A stretch of DNA of 64,000 bases from Bugula neritina (Eukaryota; Bryozoa; Gymnolaemata; Cheilostomatida; Bugulidae). The position numbers and the translations under genes are program-made. The DNA lies in the NCBI GenBank assembly GCA_964035545.1, contig OZ037765.1, positions 25,228,504 to 25,292,503 on the forward strand, written 5' to 3'. Of this stretch, positions 1-12,424 are shown one piece after another (position 1 is the stretch's first letter; each line of letters begins with the position of its first letter). Under the pieces are notes generated by a model. The model had not been told where the DNA came from, did not search any database, and saw nothing but the letters and a program-made list of their open reading frames with translations.

Positions 1-1290
1 GAAGGGGCGTGTCCTTTTAGATTTGTGGTTTTAAGATGAATTGTATGCTTTAAAGTTTAAACCAATGGCTTTCTCTGCCATAATAAACATACAGTAATAA
101 TTATTAGTTTCAAACATTTTAAAATAAATTTCCTTGTCAAAGGTGTATACTTGATGTATAGTTTTGCATAATTTTCTCTTAAGCACAATCTAATATTGTT
201 TTTGTTTACTAAAATTTGAGTTTGCTGGTTGGTCGTTTGTTTTCTGTCAACAGTTTCTCTTTATCCTCTTTATCTAGGATTTCATACACAGATCAACAAA
301 CTTTATGTCATATATATAGACATCTTGTTACCTTATATAGGCATCTCTTCTCGAGAAAGCAATGAAGGCTCAAAGATCGTATATAAATACAGCATCGAAA
401 AGTAAAAAACCTACATCGCAGGTATTGTTATATTGTTAAATGGTTAAAAGGTAAAATGTGTAAAACAAAGTTTCATACTACATTTTCATATGCAAGACAT
501 GTTGTATCATTTACACATTGGCTCAGTTGGACAAATTGTAACATTTAAACTTAACATGGCAATGTAATCGAGTCCCAAAAATCGGTTGCTTATTTATAAT
601 GTGTGTTAATTTGTGGTGAATCTCTTCTATTTGCTTTTTGTATTCAGATTTATTTATGCTGTTTTGTAGGAAGCTATACAAAAGTTGATGCAGCCCATGG
701 CTACACAAATTACAGCTATAATGGTGACTATGGTTTCATAGCTTTATAATAATTATCAACCAAACATAATGTAATAGATATTAGTAATATCTGCATATTT
801 GATCAATTTCTATAACAGATATTTCATGGCTGAGTTTCCCAGTTATTTGTGGTGTTAGGAAAAGAATTCAGCCGCCTGGCTTCTTGTTACTCTGGCACTA
901 TGAGTCATGTTGCCAGCATGGCTTGGTGCAGTAGCAGGTCTATAGATGCCTCGCATAAAGTTGTCACCAGTTCCGGTATCATACAGTTATGGGGTCAAAT
1001 ATTTTGAGAAAATGTCTTTAAAATCCTCAAATTGTTGGTGTAAAACTCACCAACAACCAGTATTGAAGTAATCTAAGGAAGTGTGTTACACAGTATTATA
1101 TCCTTGCCTAGCTGAAATTTGGTTATCTTACTCTGATTGACATAATTTACATAAAATAAAGGCTTCTTGTTAAATTTGAGATCATCACAACTGCCAACTT
1201 GTCAATTGCGAGATTTGATGGCGAGTGTTTTCTGTGTTTCATCAAGTGTTGTCCAAACTGAAACCATGTCAATGTAATTTATGCTTGCAG
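1..1290. other. Region upstream of first visible CAP exon; no gene recognised
   Basis: Probably intron of the CAP gene, because the N-terminal CAP residues must lie to the left. I looked for the expected helical N-terminal segment on the + strand and did not find it. Only short open frames and AT-rich sequence are present. Confidence 0.5.
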
Positions 1291-1975
1291 GACTTGAAGG
1301 AGAAAAACAGAAAAAGCAATCTGTTCAATCACCTTTCTGCTTTAGCTGAAGGTGTAGCTGCCCTGGGCTGGGTGGGCGTTGTAAGTACAGTTATTAGTAG
1401 CTTGCTGTAATATATTTTCGGTACTGTTTTTGTATTTGTGATGTGAATGACAGTAAGCATATTATTTTATATATGTTACATTATATATATATTATTTACA
1501 CTTATGCAAGTTTGCATAGTTTATGCTACAATTTCGAGTCGACTTTAGGAACCAACGCCAGTGCCTTTTATCAGAGATATGGCTGATGCCGGCATGTTCT
1601 ATGTGAACAGGGTGCTCAAGGAGTTTAAAGATAAGTAAGTTTACTGCTATCTTTTTATCATTTAATTGTCTAGATTAATCTGCTTCATCTGTTAATACAG
1701 TTGAACTGTTGACTTTTTGTAGCTGTTGAGCAGCATTTTATTTTTAAATTTAGCTGCTTTATACCAGCAGTTAAATATGAATCATCTCCCAGTTTTATTC
1801 ACTTGTTTTTTGTATTTTGTAGGGGAGCAGAGCACGTGCAATGGACCAAAGCTATCCAGTCATTGTGGAAGGACCTGTCTGCATATGTTAAACAACATCA
1901 TCTCACTGGACTCACCTGGAATCCATCAGTACGAAGTCTATCTTTTCACCTGTTACCTCTTGCAGCTTTTATCTG

Positions 1976-2055
<80 letters not shown>

Positions 2056-5000
2056 CTAAGGGTATAGTAAAGTTAGCTTATTTTATGCTTATAAGGATTA
2101 CGATTTAGAGATCAAGATTTAATTTTATATAATGATAAGTTGTCTGCACAGTACTCAGTCTTATGGATGTTCATCTAAACGGAGAGTTAAGAAACATTAA
2201 GTTGGTTGTACATTTATTCAGTTAAAACTGTGTTCCACCTCTAACTACCAGTTCATCTGTTACAGGGTGGAGATGCTTTAACTGTAGCTGCTAGTCAGTC
2301 ATCAGCCGTACCTCCTCCACCTGGCCCTCCACCACCTCCAGGCCCTCCCCCTCCTGGCCCACCACCCTCTGCAGCCTCCAGTAAGCCAGCCACAGACACC
2401 GGTGCTTTGTTTGCTGATCTCAACAAAGGCTCTGCAGTCACTAGTGGTGAGATGCGAATTAATATGTCTATAATATATGCATGCATGTTGTACACTATAG
2501 ATTGTGTTAGATAGGTGCAGAATAGTTACAGAGCTTCTTCTCTATTCTTAGCTTCTCACAGGGGAAACCTTTTAACTGAATAATCATCTAGATAAAGCTA
2601 TCACTTTTGAATTTGTATAAAAAGAATAGTCTAAATATTGCTGGAAGATTAAATCAAATTATTCCATTCCTTTGAATACAACAGAGAAACAGTCTCTCAG
2701 ATATTGCATTTTTTTTCCTTCAACTAAATATCAACAAATAGCCAACGTTCATACAACTATTAGTACTAACTGGGCTTTTGTGTGATTTGGATTACTTTTC
2801 TCCACAAGCCTGTAGTGGATTGAATATTGGGTTAACTTGAGACACCTCAGAGTTTGTTTCTGAGTGGCAGTCTACTTGCAGGCTTGAGAAAAGTTACCGA
2901 TGACATGAAGACACACAAAAACCCAGGTATGGAATGAAGACCATATCTGCATCTGGCGCTGCGTCTAGCATGTCTGCTTTGTAGTTTAACTTTACTAAGT
3001 TATTATTTCATATTAATCTTTTTTAGACTCCAATCCCAGTATAAAGCATTAATGTGTTGTCACTGCACCAATGCATTTTTGTAGAATTGCACAGCAACAT
3101 AACCACACTAATTAATCATTACTTTTTCTTTTTGGATCTTGAATTACTAATGAATGCCTGTAGCAGCTGTAATATGTAATCTTGATGCTCATTAGAGAGA
3201 AGCTGCGTTTAAGTCATTAGACATCCTGATGTTGACTCAGAGTATGCTAATTATCACACTTTACTCTATTCAGTGCACAAGAGTTTACAGTAATGACACT
3301 CCAGGATGTGACCAATAGTTGGACAGATCTGTTAACCTTACCATTTCTATATACTTGTTTAGGTGTTTGTGCATAAAGCTAAACAACTATTTAGCTCAAT
3401 AAAATAGTGTAAAGTTAACTGCTTTTTTATGATGTTTTTTTAGGAGTTGTCTTTTTGTTTGACATTTCCAAAAGCGTTCAAATTTATAAAATCGAAGAAG
3501 ATAAATTATGCAACTAAAATATGTTTCATAAAACAATAAATAATTGCTAATTTGAAGTTTTAGATACCTCTGTGTATTTCTTTTTTACACTGACATGTTT
3601 TAAATATCAGTATTGGTTATGTTTGATCATATTGAGAAGCTGCTCAAAGCCAATTTTCATTTAAGTATGTTCAAAAGTATTGAATATTTATAATGTACTT
3701 TATAATTGCATCTTTGTAAGAGGGGACAATTCCTATTTTTGAATTTTTGGAAAAGCTGATAATTGACTTGTTTTATTGAAAACTGATTGTATGTTAGGAT
3801 TGAAGAAAGTGACTGATGATATGAAGACCCACAAGAACCCAGCTCTAAGATCTGGTCCAGCTCCTTTCAAGCCCCCTACTGCTGCCAAGCCGGTAGCTGC
3901 AGCTAAACCAGCCGCTGTCTCTAAGCCAGTGTCTAAACCACCATTGGTTGAGTTGCAAGGGAAAAAGTGGGTTGTGGTGAGTTACTCTACTTCATTCAAC
4001 ATATTGCTGGGAGGTAGGTGCAGTAATGGAGAAATTGAGAAAAGCCCGTGTTCTAGATTAGAACTGTAGCAAAAGAAGTTGTGTTCTCACAAAAATTTTA
4101 ACCTGTGCCCCAAACTAATATTCAATTAAAAAATAAAAAAAACTTTGGTTATCTCAATTTCTCCTTTACTGCTTCTAAATGGTAGAGTGTTGGCACAGAG
4201 TGTTGCTGGGTAGAGTGTTAACATTTTAGTATGATTTACAATGTCTATCGAAATTCATTACAGTGCTGTAATATTTTAGTAACTTCTGTTATAACTGCTA
4301 AAATCAAGAATTTGTTATACTAGAATGCCAATAATATTTTCTTGGGAGCTTCAAATTGAAATATATTTAAATAATTTTTAAACATAGAAATATGGCATTT
4401 TATTCAGCTTCTAAAATTATATTTTTACAAGTTTATATGAAGTTATTAGGTTTTTATACAACTCCAGTTGTATGAACTAAAAAAGAGAACATACTTTACA
4501 TTGTCTTGTAAACTGCTACACTAATGTAACCAGGTAAAATGGTTCATAATTAATGGCATTTAATGCTTTAAATTGGCTTTACTTTTTGATGCAATATTTT
4601 GCATGCATTGTTTGCATAAATGAAAGCAAGTAGATAAACTCATACTCTCCTCGTATATGCTACTATGAGATTCATTTAATACTGTGTTTGCTTTTCTAGG
4701 AGTATCTCACTGATAACACTAGCACAGTTATAGACGACACTAATAACAAGCAAACTGTATACATTTATAAATGCGTTAATTCAACCATTCAAGTGAAGGG
4801 GAAGATTAATTCCATTATTCTTGACAACTGCAAGAAGACGGCTGTGGTTTTTGAAGATGCCATTTCTATGGTGGAATTTGTCAACTGCCAGAGTGTGAAA
4901 TGTCAGGTCAGAAAAGTTGAAGCACTTTTGTTTAAACTGTTATCTGATGTTAGCATGTAGTCATTTGTTTACTAAAACTAATCAATTTTTATGGAGAATG

Positions 5001-6128
5001 AGTCACTTCCGATATCCTTCTTATTCTACCTGTTTATGTTGTGACGTGTTATGGGTTGGTGGAATTTTATAAGATCTTGCATTCAGTATGAGTAATATTT
5101 TACTGCTAGACGTCTCGAAATTATCAGTATGATGTCATTGGGCGTGACTTATAGATATGAAAGTATTGCATGTGGGGGTGGCATCAATATACGCCCTTTG
5201 TTATAACTTTCAAAGCTTATCAGTTTGTTATCATCAACATGCATTTTAATAAACAAACTTGTTGCACTCTCACATCTGTTGAAGGTCTCTATCCCTGTGG
5301 GTACCTGTGATAGTAAAAGTTGTGTCTCTCACCACGGCAGCATGCCAGATTTCCATTCATAATATCACCATTGGCCCTGCCATAGTTTGAACTTATGACC
5401 TTATCACATGTATATTATGTTAGCTCATAGCTCTAACCCCAAGTACATGAAATAATATAATTATTTATGCATAATAAGTTACATAAGATTATATATAATA
5501 TTGCAGGTGCTAAACAAAGTCCCCACGGTGAGTATTGAGAAAACCGATGGCTGCCAAGTGTATTTGTCTAAAGACTCTCTGGATACCAGCTTTATATCCG
5601 CCAAGTCTTCAGAGATGAATGTCGTAGTACCAAATGCTGATGGGGACTTTGTAAGTTTGTTATCTCAAGCCATGCCAGTATTAAATCGCCTTTCTAGTTA
5701 TTATATAGTCTCATTGTAGCAACTTGTTAAATCAAGTAGAAATTAGTAGATTGAAGTAAAGTAATAATCTTATTGTTTCATTTTTTCACAATTATTTTTT
5801 GTTATCTTTCAGAAATATTAATCATTGCTAACAGATCTTGAGTTTAAAGTTAAACTGAGTATTTTTATAAACATTTTTGCAATAATTTTCTTAATTTCCT
5901 AAATCTCTAGGATTTATTTTATAACTATAAACTTAATTTGAGTAAAAAAGTTTTGGGGGGGGGGAGTGAATAGTAGAGACAGCTATTGATAGTTGCTAAT
6001 CATTCAGCTTGTCATTGTATTCTATAGCTTTATGTGTTTTTTAGACTGAGTACGCTATTGCTGAGCAGTTCAAGTCCGTATTCAATGGAAAAACATTTAC
6101 TACTGAAGTGAACGATATCGCAGCTTGA
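1291..6128 (+). CDS. CAP1: Adenylyl cyclase-associated protein (CAP), partial, C-terminal ~358 aa
   Basis: CAP binds G-actin and cofilin-actin and speeds actin monomer recycling in the cytosol. Exons read as 1291-1380, 1549-1634, 1823-1928, 2266-2446, 3798-3976, 4700-4906, 5507-5650 and 6045-6128, all with GT-AG borders and matching phases; total 1077 nt (358 codons plus TGA). Order of parts: end of the helical folded domain ([23 protein letters not shown], split over residues ~8-30 here), a PPPPGPP profilin-binding proline run (exon 4), a WH2 motif (LFADLNKG ... LKKV), a second Pro/Ala/Lys linker, then the beta-helical CARP domain ([43 protein letters not shown]). The family is about 475 aa long, so some 117 N-terminal residues are upstream of the window. 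AATAAA signals near 6315 and 6393 follow the stop. Family assignment is certain; the symbol follows the metazoan CAP1/CAP2 ancestor. Confidence 0.96.
1979..2046. repeat. (TA)n microsatellite
   Basis: An almost pure run of about 33 TA dinucleotides in the CAP intron after exon 1823-1928. The overlapping Tyr/Ile open frames are artefacts of this run. Confidence 0.97.
2882..2926 (+). CDS. CAP1: CAP alternative 45-nt cassette exon (duplicate of WH2/linker exon start)
   Basis: The exon is bounded by an acceptor (cttgcag) and a donor (gtatgg) and encodes [15 protein letters not shown]. It is nearly identical to the first 45 nt of the downstream exon at 3798 ([15 protein letters not shown]). I count 8 differences in 45 nt but only one conservative residue change (R/K), which suggests selection on the protein. 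Both copies start in the same phase. Skipping to exon 3798 or including both keeps the frame, whereas using this copy instead of 3798 would break the frame into exon 4700. It therefore looks like an optional in-frame cassette adding 15 residues. Confidence 0.75.
4015..4177. repeat. MITE-like element, family B copy 1
   Basis: About 163 bp ending in inverted repeats: the left end reads TAGGTGCAGTAATGGAGAAA and the right end reads TTTCTCCTTTACTGCTTCTA, an imperfect reverse complement. TA at both ends fits a Tc1/mariner-type target duplication. Two further copies are at 9921-10070 and 56268-56429. It sits just after CAP exon 3798-3976. Confidence 0.8.
5265..5445 (-). repeat. SINE-like fragment
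   Basis: On the minus strand this carries a B-box-like AAGTTCAAACT followed by a stretch reading GGCAGGGCCAATGGTGA. The same block, with changes, recurs near 12440-12560 and 40250-40440. Interpreted as a degenerate tRNA-derived SINE in the CAP intron before exon 5507. Confidence 0.45.
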
Positions 6129-6604
6129 GATTCTAATTCTATGCCTTCTCTTCCATGATTACTTTTACAATGAAGTTTAACTAACTTTAGTTGTCAATAT
6201 TATATTAACAAAAACATAATTCAAATACATTTCTTTTGCATACCCAATCTCTGGTTAATAGACTAGTATCTGTTACTCTATTTCAAAGTAAAATATGTGT
6301 ATGCTCATTCTCAAATAAAATTAATGTCTTAAATCAGTCTATATCGACACTATTTATGTTATAATCTGTTGACATTTTGCATATTTTGTTACAAAATAAA
6401 ACATTATGCTTTATGTGATTTTAAAAATTATCTCTTCAGTTTTCTCTCTGAGCAAGTTTTAAGATAACATAATTATGTATTTTAATCATAAATGATATTA
6501 TCATTTTTACAATAACATTTTCTGTAAAGAATGATATAAGCCGCCAAAGATCATTGGACTTTATGGAAACAGACAGAGATCATAATTATGATTAAAACTT
6601 GTAG

Positions 6605-6801
6605 TACATGTCTCCCTCCAAATCTCACAAAGCTACAGTCTTGAAACCTCAATACATGCTATAGTAGAACACCAGATTTAGCTCACAGATCCGTTAAATT
6701 CGGCCATTTTGGCCCATGCACGGATACATTAGCCACAAAGTGGAGGTCCAAACCCTTCTCGGGACCTGTGGAATTTCTTGAGATACAGAGGAGACATTGT
6801 A
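6605..6801. repeat. MITE-like element, family A copy 1
   Basis: About 197 bp. The left end is TACATGTCTCCCTCCAAATC and the reverse complement of the right end begins TACAATGTCTCCTCTGTATC, giving ~24-bp imperfect inverted repeats bordered by TA. The interior is about 80% identical by eye to 8010-8221. Its ends resemble the CTCCCTC ends of Stowaway/Tc1-mariner MITEs. Confidence 0.8.
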
Positions 6802-8009
6802 CTAGGTTCATCATTTTTTGTGTATAAGTAATTAAAATATGTTTAGCTAGTTTTTTCAGCATGAAGAATGTACATTATATATTAACAAACTCACAAAGAA
6901 GTGCAAGTTTCTTCCTTATTTTCAACCATTGATTGCTTTATGAAAGTTACAGCATAGTAATTAATATACTACTTCCTAGTCTTACATTGTAAGCTCCAGA
7001 CTATTAATTCTGATTTAGATAGCATAGTGCACCTTATTCATGTTGTACTCGATGCACGTAGGTAATAGCTTCTTATCAAATTTGTTAGCTTGTTTTACAA
7101 CATATAATTATGGTTACATACAACTTGTTATCCAATCAAGCAGTTTTCTCTAATCTATGCATCAGTGCCATGATACCATAGACTAAAAGTGTTTGAATTG
7201 AACATGTGGCCTTCAAAAGATAAAATAGTCACCATATATAAATAAGTATCCATGCAAGCAAAATTAAGTTTAATGCATAGTGCGACACACAACAACAGGT
7301 ATTCTAATAATTTTCTTTTTGATTTAGATCTCCATGTATTTAAAGCCTAATAATTTAAGCTGTACTTTTCTTGTTTAAATTATACTTGCTCTCTGCCTTA
7401 ATGTTCTGCTCCCAAATTGTATTACACTGAATATAATATTAGCACTCTATTCAAATATTACATGTAGTGTTATTAGAATTTTCTTATATTAAACTTCCAT
7501 TTTATGAAAATATATGTTAGAAGATTTTACTTAACTTCACTATAGAATTAATAGAGCTATGGAATTAGTTGAATGTAATGTAGCCGAGCAAAAATAAATA
7601 CCTTCTAAAATAGTAGTATATACTAGTATTTGTGAAGTTATAATAAGCTTAATATATAGTAGGTATTCTCACAGAGCCATAGCTGCACCATTTCACTAAA
7701 AAGGAAGCTTTTTTACCAATAAGAACATTGTTTGAATTGCTACCTATTCTGCAACAAATTATTGTTCCTGTACTTTCATTAGAGGTTGTTTTTAGCTAGG
7801 AATATAATATAGCTATTTTATACTCAGAAGAAACATATATTAGTTAAATAATTTTAATTTACAAATCGTCATAAGTTACTAGGTACCAAAAGCATCTTGC
7901 TGTATTTAAAACATAATAAAAGATTTCCATTGCATACTGCATTTTAGTAAATGAAAAATTTGAAATTTTATACCCTGTATCAGACACTTGTGTGTGACTT
8001 GTAGTTAAC

Positions 8010-8221
8010 TACAGGTCTCCCTCTATATCTCACAAAGCTGCAGGTCCCAAAACCTCAATTCATGACAGTAGAATACCAGATTTAACTCACAAATCCACTA
8101 AATTTGGCCATTTTGTCCCTATACACACATACATAAGCCGCAAAACGGAGGTCCAAGCCCTTCTCATGACCTGTGGAATTTTGTGAGATATGAAACCGTG
8201 AGATACAGAGGGAGCGCTGTA
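8010..8221. repeat. MITE-like element, family A copy 2
   Basis: About 212 bp. Ends are TACAGGTCTCCCTCTATATC and, reversed, TACAGCGCTCCCTCTGTATC, with TA at each border. It is the best preserved of three copies in the window (also 6605-6801 and a decayed inverted copy at 56436-56578). Confidence 0.85.
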
Positions 8222-8394
8222 CAGATTCAGCTTAGAATATTAAAATAGAACAAGCTTTTCAACAGTATAATTAGTATTCTATCTTTAACTGTCACTTGAT
8301 ATGCTAAATGTTTTAAGAGTTTTGCATCATATTTATACATTTTTAAGGTTCAAAGACAGAAATCACTATTGGGAATATATATACAGATATTCCC

Positions 8395-9411
8395 ATGGAG
8401 CAAAGCCTGGCAATAGATACTGTTGACTTCATAGCACCAAGTGTTGCTCAAACTCACGCTATAGCTCGGGGATTGAAAGGTGCACTTCCTTTAAGCGTCC
8501 TAAATGAACAGATCCAAGCTATTAAGAGCAGATCAACATTCAGCTCTAATTCTGCAATTAATGATCTCAAAGCACAACCTACTACAACAACCCAAACTGT
8601 TGTCCAAGATGTATCCAGACCAAAACCTTTTAGCTTTTCAACAAAAAGTAAAAATCTTATCATTGTACTCGATGCTCAAAACCCTTCTACTGCTGATAGC
8701 GAATGTACACATCAGATGCCACATAGAAATTCTGTAGACGGCCCACTAGAATCTTTGCACCAATCTTATGATAAGCCAGATCACGCTGTTTATGCATCAG
8801 AAGAATGGAATAAAAACATAAGTCAACCTTTTAGAATTTGTTCCCGAGCATTTGAAGGCTATATTTCACCCTCGATTAAAACATGCATCGGGCAAACATC
8901 TGAGCACGAGTTAAGTAAATCTAGTGCTAATCTCAATGACAATAACCACCATCAACTTCCAAATACAGACGACTTGTATAGATATTCAGATGACAACTTT
9001 GTTCATAGTAAGCCTTCAGCATGGACTAAATTTCAAGTGCAAAAGAGAGACATAATTACCATCTATGAAGAAGACATTTTGGTCACTCTCAGTGAGGATA
9101 ATTTAACATCAGATAATCAACAACCTGACCTGAGCACTAAATCCACAGCTAATGAGTTTAGTGACGAGGAGAGTGTGATAACTGAAAAGTCAAAAGGTGC
9201 AAATCGTCTGCTTTTACGTTCACAAGAAAGCAGGATAAAACAGAAGGACCAGCTGTTGCCTCAACCAAAAATCTCACTACACTCAAGGAACCATCTCAAT
9301 GTGGAATGGAACTGCACTCAGTCACCAGGCACAGAAAATGATTCTCATTTGAACACAATGCTTGATGAATGCCTTGCATACATTGATTCTGAGTTGCAAA
9401 TTAAGAAGTAG
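8395..9411 (+). CDS. Hypothetical protein, uninterrupted 338-codon frame
   Basis: I do not recognise this protein. The frame runs 1017 nt without a stop in AT-rich DNA, which is unlikely by chance. The product is Ser/Asn/Gln-rich and probably mostly disordered, with an N-terminal segment that could be helical (SVAQTHAIARGLKGALPLSV), an acidic middle (ITIYEEDILVTLSEDN) and a C-terminal amphipathic stretch (LDECLAYIDSELQIKK). No signal peptide, membrane segment or catalytic motif is visible. The frame stays open upstream to 8347, where tttttaag could be a splice acceptor, so the true start may be in an upstream exon and 8395 ATG may be internal. No convincing downstream donor. A Tc1-type MITE lies 170 bp upstream. 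Confidence 0.6.
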   Translation: MEQSLAIDTVDFIAPSVAQTHAIARGLKGALPLSVLNEQIQAIKSRSTFSSNSAINDLKAQPTTTTQTVVQDVSRPKPFSFSTKSKNLIIVLDAQNPSTADSECTHQMPHRNSVDGPLESLHQSYDKPDHAVYASEEWNKNISQPFRICSRAFEGYISPSIKTCIGQTSEHELSKSSANLNDNNHHQLPNTDDLYRYSDDNFVHSKPSAWTKFQVQKRDIITIYEEDILVTLSEDNLTSDNQQPDLSTKSTANEFSDEESVITEKSKGANRLLLRSQESRIKQKDQLLPQPKISLHSRNHLNVEWNCTQSPGTENDSHLNTMLDECLAYIDSELQIKK

Positions 9412-9920
9412 AAATATTAGAATTATTTTAAAACAGCTGATATTACACAAAACCCACGTATTTGCATCAGTGATATGGGAAAGCATGTGCTAAGTTTTGT
9501 GTTTTGTAGCCTTTTTTTGTATAATATCATATAACATCGTACTGAAACACACTTAACTTTTTAGTATTGAAAGTAATTATTTATAATTCTTTTGAAATCA
9601 ATAATTTTTAAGGTGCTGATTTAATTTTTGTAAAATCAAAAGCATCTTACATTTCTTAAAAAACATGTTTGTATAATTTTATTTAAAAGTTGCTTGAAAA
9701 AACCTTTTGTCTTTAGTGAATTTGGAGCATTTAATCATTAAATTCAAAGCATATTATTCAGCTGACCTACACTTTGCAGGTACTTTAAAAAAAAACTTAA
9801 ATATAAGTCATAGTAAAGCAATATAATCTAGGAAATAATATATCTCTACAACACAGTTATCATACTTTACTTGATTTGTATGTCATAGATCATAAAGATG
9901 GGAGTGCTGAATGGCAGACT

Positions 9921-10070
9921 TAGGTGCAGTAATCGAGGAATTGAGACAAGCCTGTGTTCTAAATATAACAAAAAAAGTTATGTTTTCTTGAGAATTTCAA
10001 CCTTAAACCAAAATTTCTTTAAGAAAACTAAAGAACTTAAGGCTATTAAAGTTTCTCCCAACTGCACCTA
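9921..10070. repeat. MITE-like element, family B copy 2
   Basis: About 150 bp from TAGGTGCAGTAATCGAGGAA to the matching inverted end CAACTGCACCTA. Interior includes GCCTGTGTTCTA and GAGAATTTCAACC, shared with copies at 4015 and 56268. Confidence 0.8.
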
Positions 10071-11324
10071 AATGAAATCACAATTATCTGTAAGGCTTTG
10101 GGTTGACACTAGTGTAATATACATTATAATTATATATAAGTTTAACATTTTTCTACATAATTTAAGTCATTAACTATTACATTGCATGACAATATTTCTA
10201 ATAGTGCAGCATGTATACATTATACAGGCTTGCAGTCTCCCAATATCCTAAATATCTATGATATAATGTAAAAACAAAGCCACGCTAACCTCATTTTTCA
10301 CACCACCCCAGAAATACAATCAATGTAACTAATTTCAGGTATTCAAATTCACATTATATTATTATGCTAAAGGAAATAATGTTTTGAACAACATAATGGT
10401 TGATCAAATGTAATCATTTTTATTAGCTTCCTATTTTAATTTTAGCTTGATATTTACATGACTAGAATTATAGGTAATTTTACATAGTGTTATCATATTC
10501 ATGAAAATAAGCAGGGTCTATAGTTGTATATGAGCACATATCTAATGCTTTCACTTTATATAAAATTATATTCATGCAATCTGAATATTTTTTGCTATTT
10601 GACTAGTATAGTGTGGAGTTGTTTACTCTATGGAAATTCACTGAAGGAATAAGAGAAAAAGTTACTAGCCCAAAATGTAACGTAGCAATTTAATATTAAA
10701 CAAGTGCATAACATAGGTTATATTGTATACCCCTTTACCAAAGTATCGTTTATACCTCATGAAGGTATAAACAAAACTTAAGCATGGTTCACACCAGAAT
10801 TTAGGATGGGGAGCAAAACACAATACAAGTTTTGATAAAACTAGTATTCCCACAATGCATCTACCAGCGGGCTTAAAACTAAAAAAGAGCACAACTCCTA
10901 CCAGTTGTCATTAAAGCTACAGATTATAAGACTTGATTTACACAGCATGTGAAGAAAGTGCGTAAGAATGTTCTGAAACTCTGGAATACATGCATTTAAA
11001 TTACAAAATATTTTGTTTATCAAGTTAACACCAATAGTTTTAACATATGATGAGATTAATTATATTTAGATTTTAAAGCATATATTTTGTGTTCATATTA
11101 AATTCCATGCACTAGCTATATTTTTCTGGTATTAATAATCATTCATACTTTTAAAAAGTTGAATGTAAGATTTAACCTTTATAATGATGTCTTCAGAACA
11201 TTATTTTGTGAGACAGATTATAGCTGCACTATGGTTGTGCAACTTTTAGAATGATGAAAGCTGTAAATACAAGTTAAAATATTAATTGTATATTTTACTA
11301 CATCAACAGCACTTAAAATCATAC

Positions 11325-11480
11325 ATACATACACGCATGCATGTTGCATGTATGCGTGCATGCACATGCACATGCACATGCACGTACACATGCACATGCA
11401 CAATGCACATGCACAGGCACATGCACAGGCACATGCACATGCACATGCACATGCACATGCACATGCACATGCACATGTAC
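11325..11480. repeat. (CATGCA)n hexamer satellite
   Basis: Alternating purine-pyrimidine repeat of CATGCA/CACATG units with occasional variants (CAGGCA). Every long frame overlapping it on both strands (Cys-Thr, His-Ala, Met-Cys or His-Met repeats) is a translation of the repeat. Confidence 0.95.
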
Positions 11481-12424
11481 AAGTCATACTTATACATTAC
11501 CATATCCTTATAATTATACAACTACCGGGCAGAGCTGCAGCTGTCCAGGTGAGAAATTGACATATACTTTAGGATATACACTACACATTGCTTATAGTGT
11601 CAACCGTATAAAAGATTGTTAGAATTAAATTCACATATTGTAGTTTGACATCTTTTTATAACAAGTATTGGATATTGTACTCAGTCTCTTGCACTACAGG
11701 AATATTGGCAGGTGTTCAAATTAATCTAAAGCCAAATAAATGCACACCAAAAGGCTAGCTACTCTTTTTTGTCAGCATATCAAGTTACAAATGGCTAAAA
11801 ATAAGTTTAATTGATGTTTAGTTAAGAGTTGCTATTAAGTTAACAGTCATTAAACATCTCTTATTATTTTGTCTTAACCTACATGTTTCAACCTACGATT
11901 GTTACTTATACCAGAAATGAAAATATTTAAGTATCCCTTCTTTGAATTCAATAAACTTTAGTAACAAGTGAGAATCAAGCCATCAAATCAATTACATATC
12001 TAACGCTCAACCTAAGCAAACTATAGCTGTTTTGTACCCCAATAAAGTTGACATACTAGTTACAGTTACTTATATTTTTGCATGGATTTCTTGCATGGAG
12101 TTAGTCATTAAACTTGCAAATGTATACTTTTCTAGTGTAGAGCTGTGCGAGAGTCATGTAACATTTTCAAAGAGACAGAGTAATAAGTCACACTGCTTAT
12201 TCCATGTAATATTTACTATTGACTTAATATTTCTTCACAGCGAGTCCATTTTCTCTAGCTATTTATGACTATTATATGCATATTCACTGAGGAATCATAT
12301 TTATGTTCAGCCAGTTTAGCAAATATAACCAATACAACAATTGCTATATAGGCAAATAGCATTGTCTTATTTTAGTCTCATGTTTACTTTATTTCATAGC
12401 ATATATAATATCTTTGCTAGAAAT

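Larger units (their letters stand above)
6129..8346. other. Intergenic region after CAP
   Basis: Contains the CAP 3' untranslated region with AATAAA near 6315 and 6393, then AT-rich sequence with two MITE-like copies (6605-6801 and 8010-8221). No coding exon was recognised. Confidence 0.6.

Noticed and set aside
361-420. 20-codon frame starting ATGAAGGCTCAAAG and ending at cag/gta, resembling a first exon
   Set aside because: The translation does not match the CAP N-terminus and no other support exists.
1726-2108. Two overlapping + strand frames ending in Tyr-Ile repeats
   Set aside because: They are CAP exon 1823-1928 extended through the (TA)n microsatellite in the intron.
11218-11622. 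Several Cys-Thr, His-Ala and Met-His repeat frames on both strands
   Set aside because: All are translations of the CATGCA hexamer satellite.
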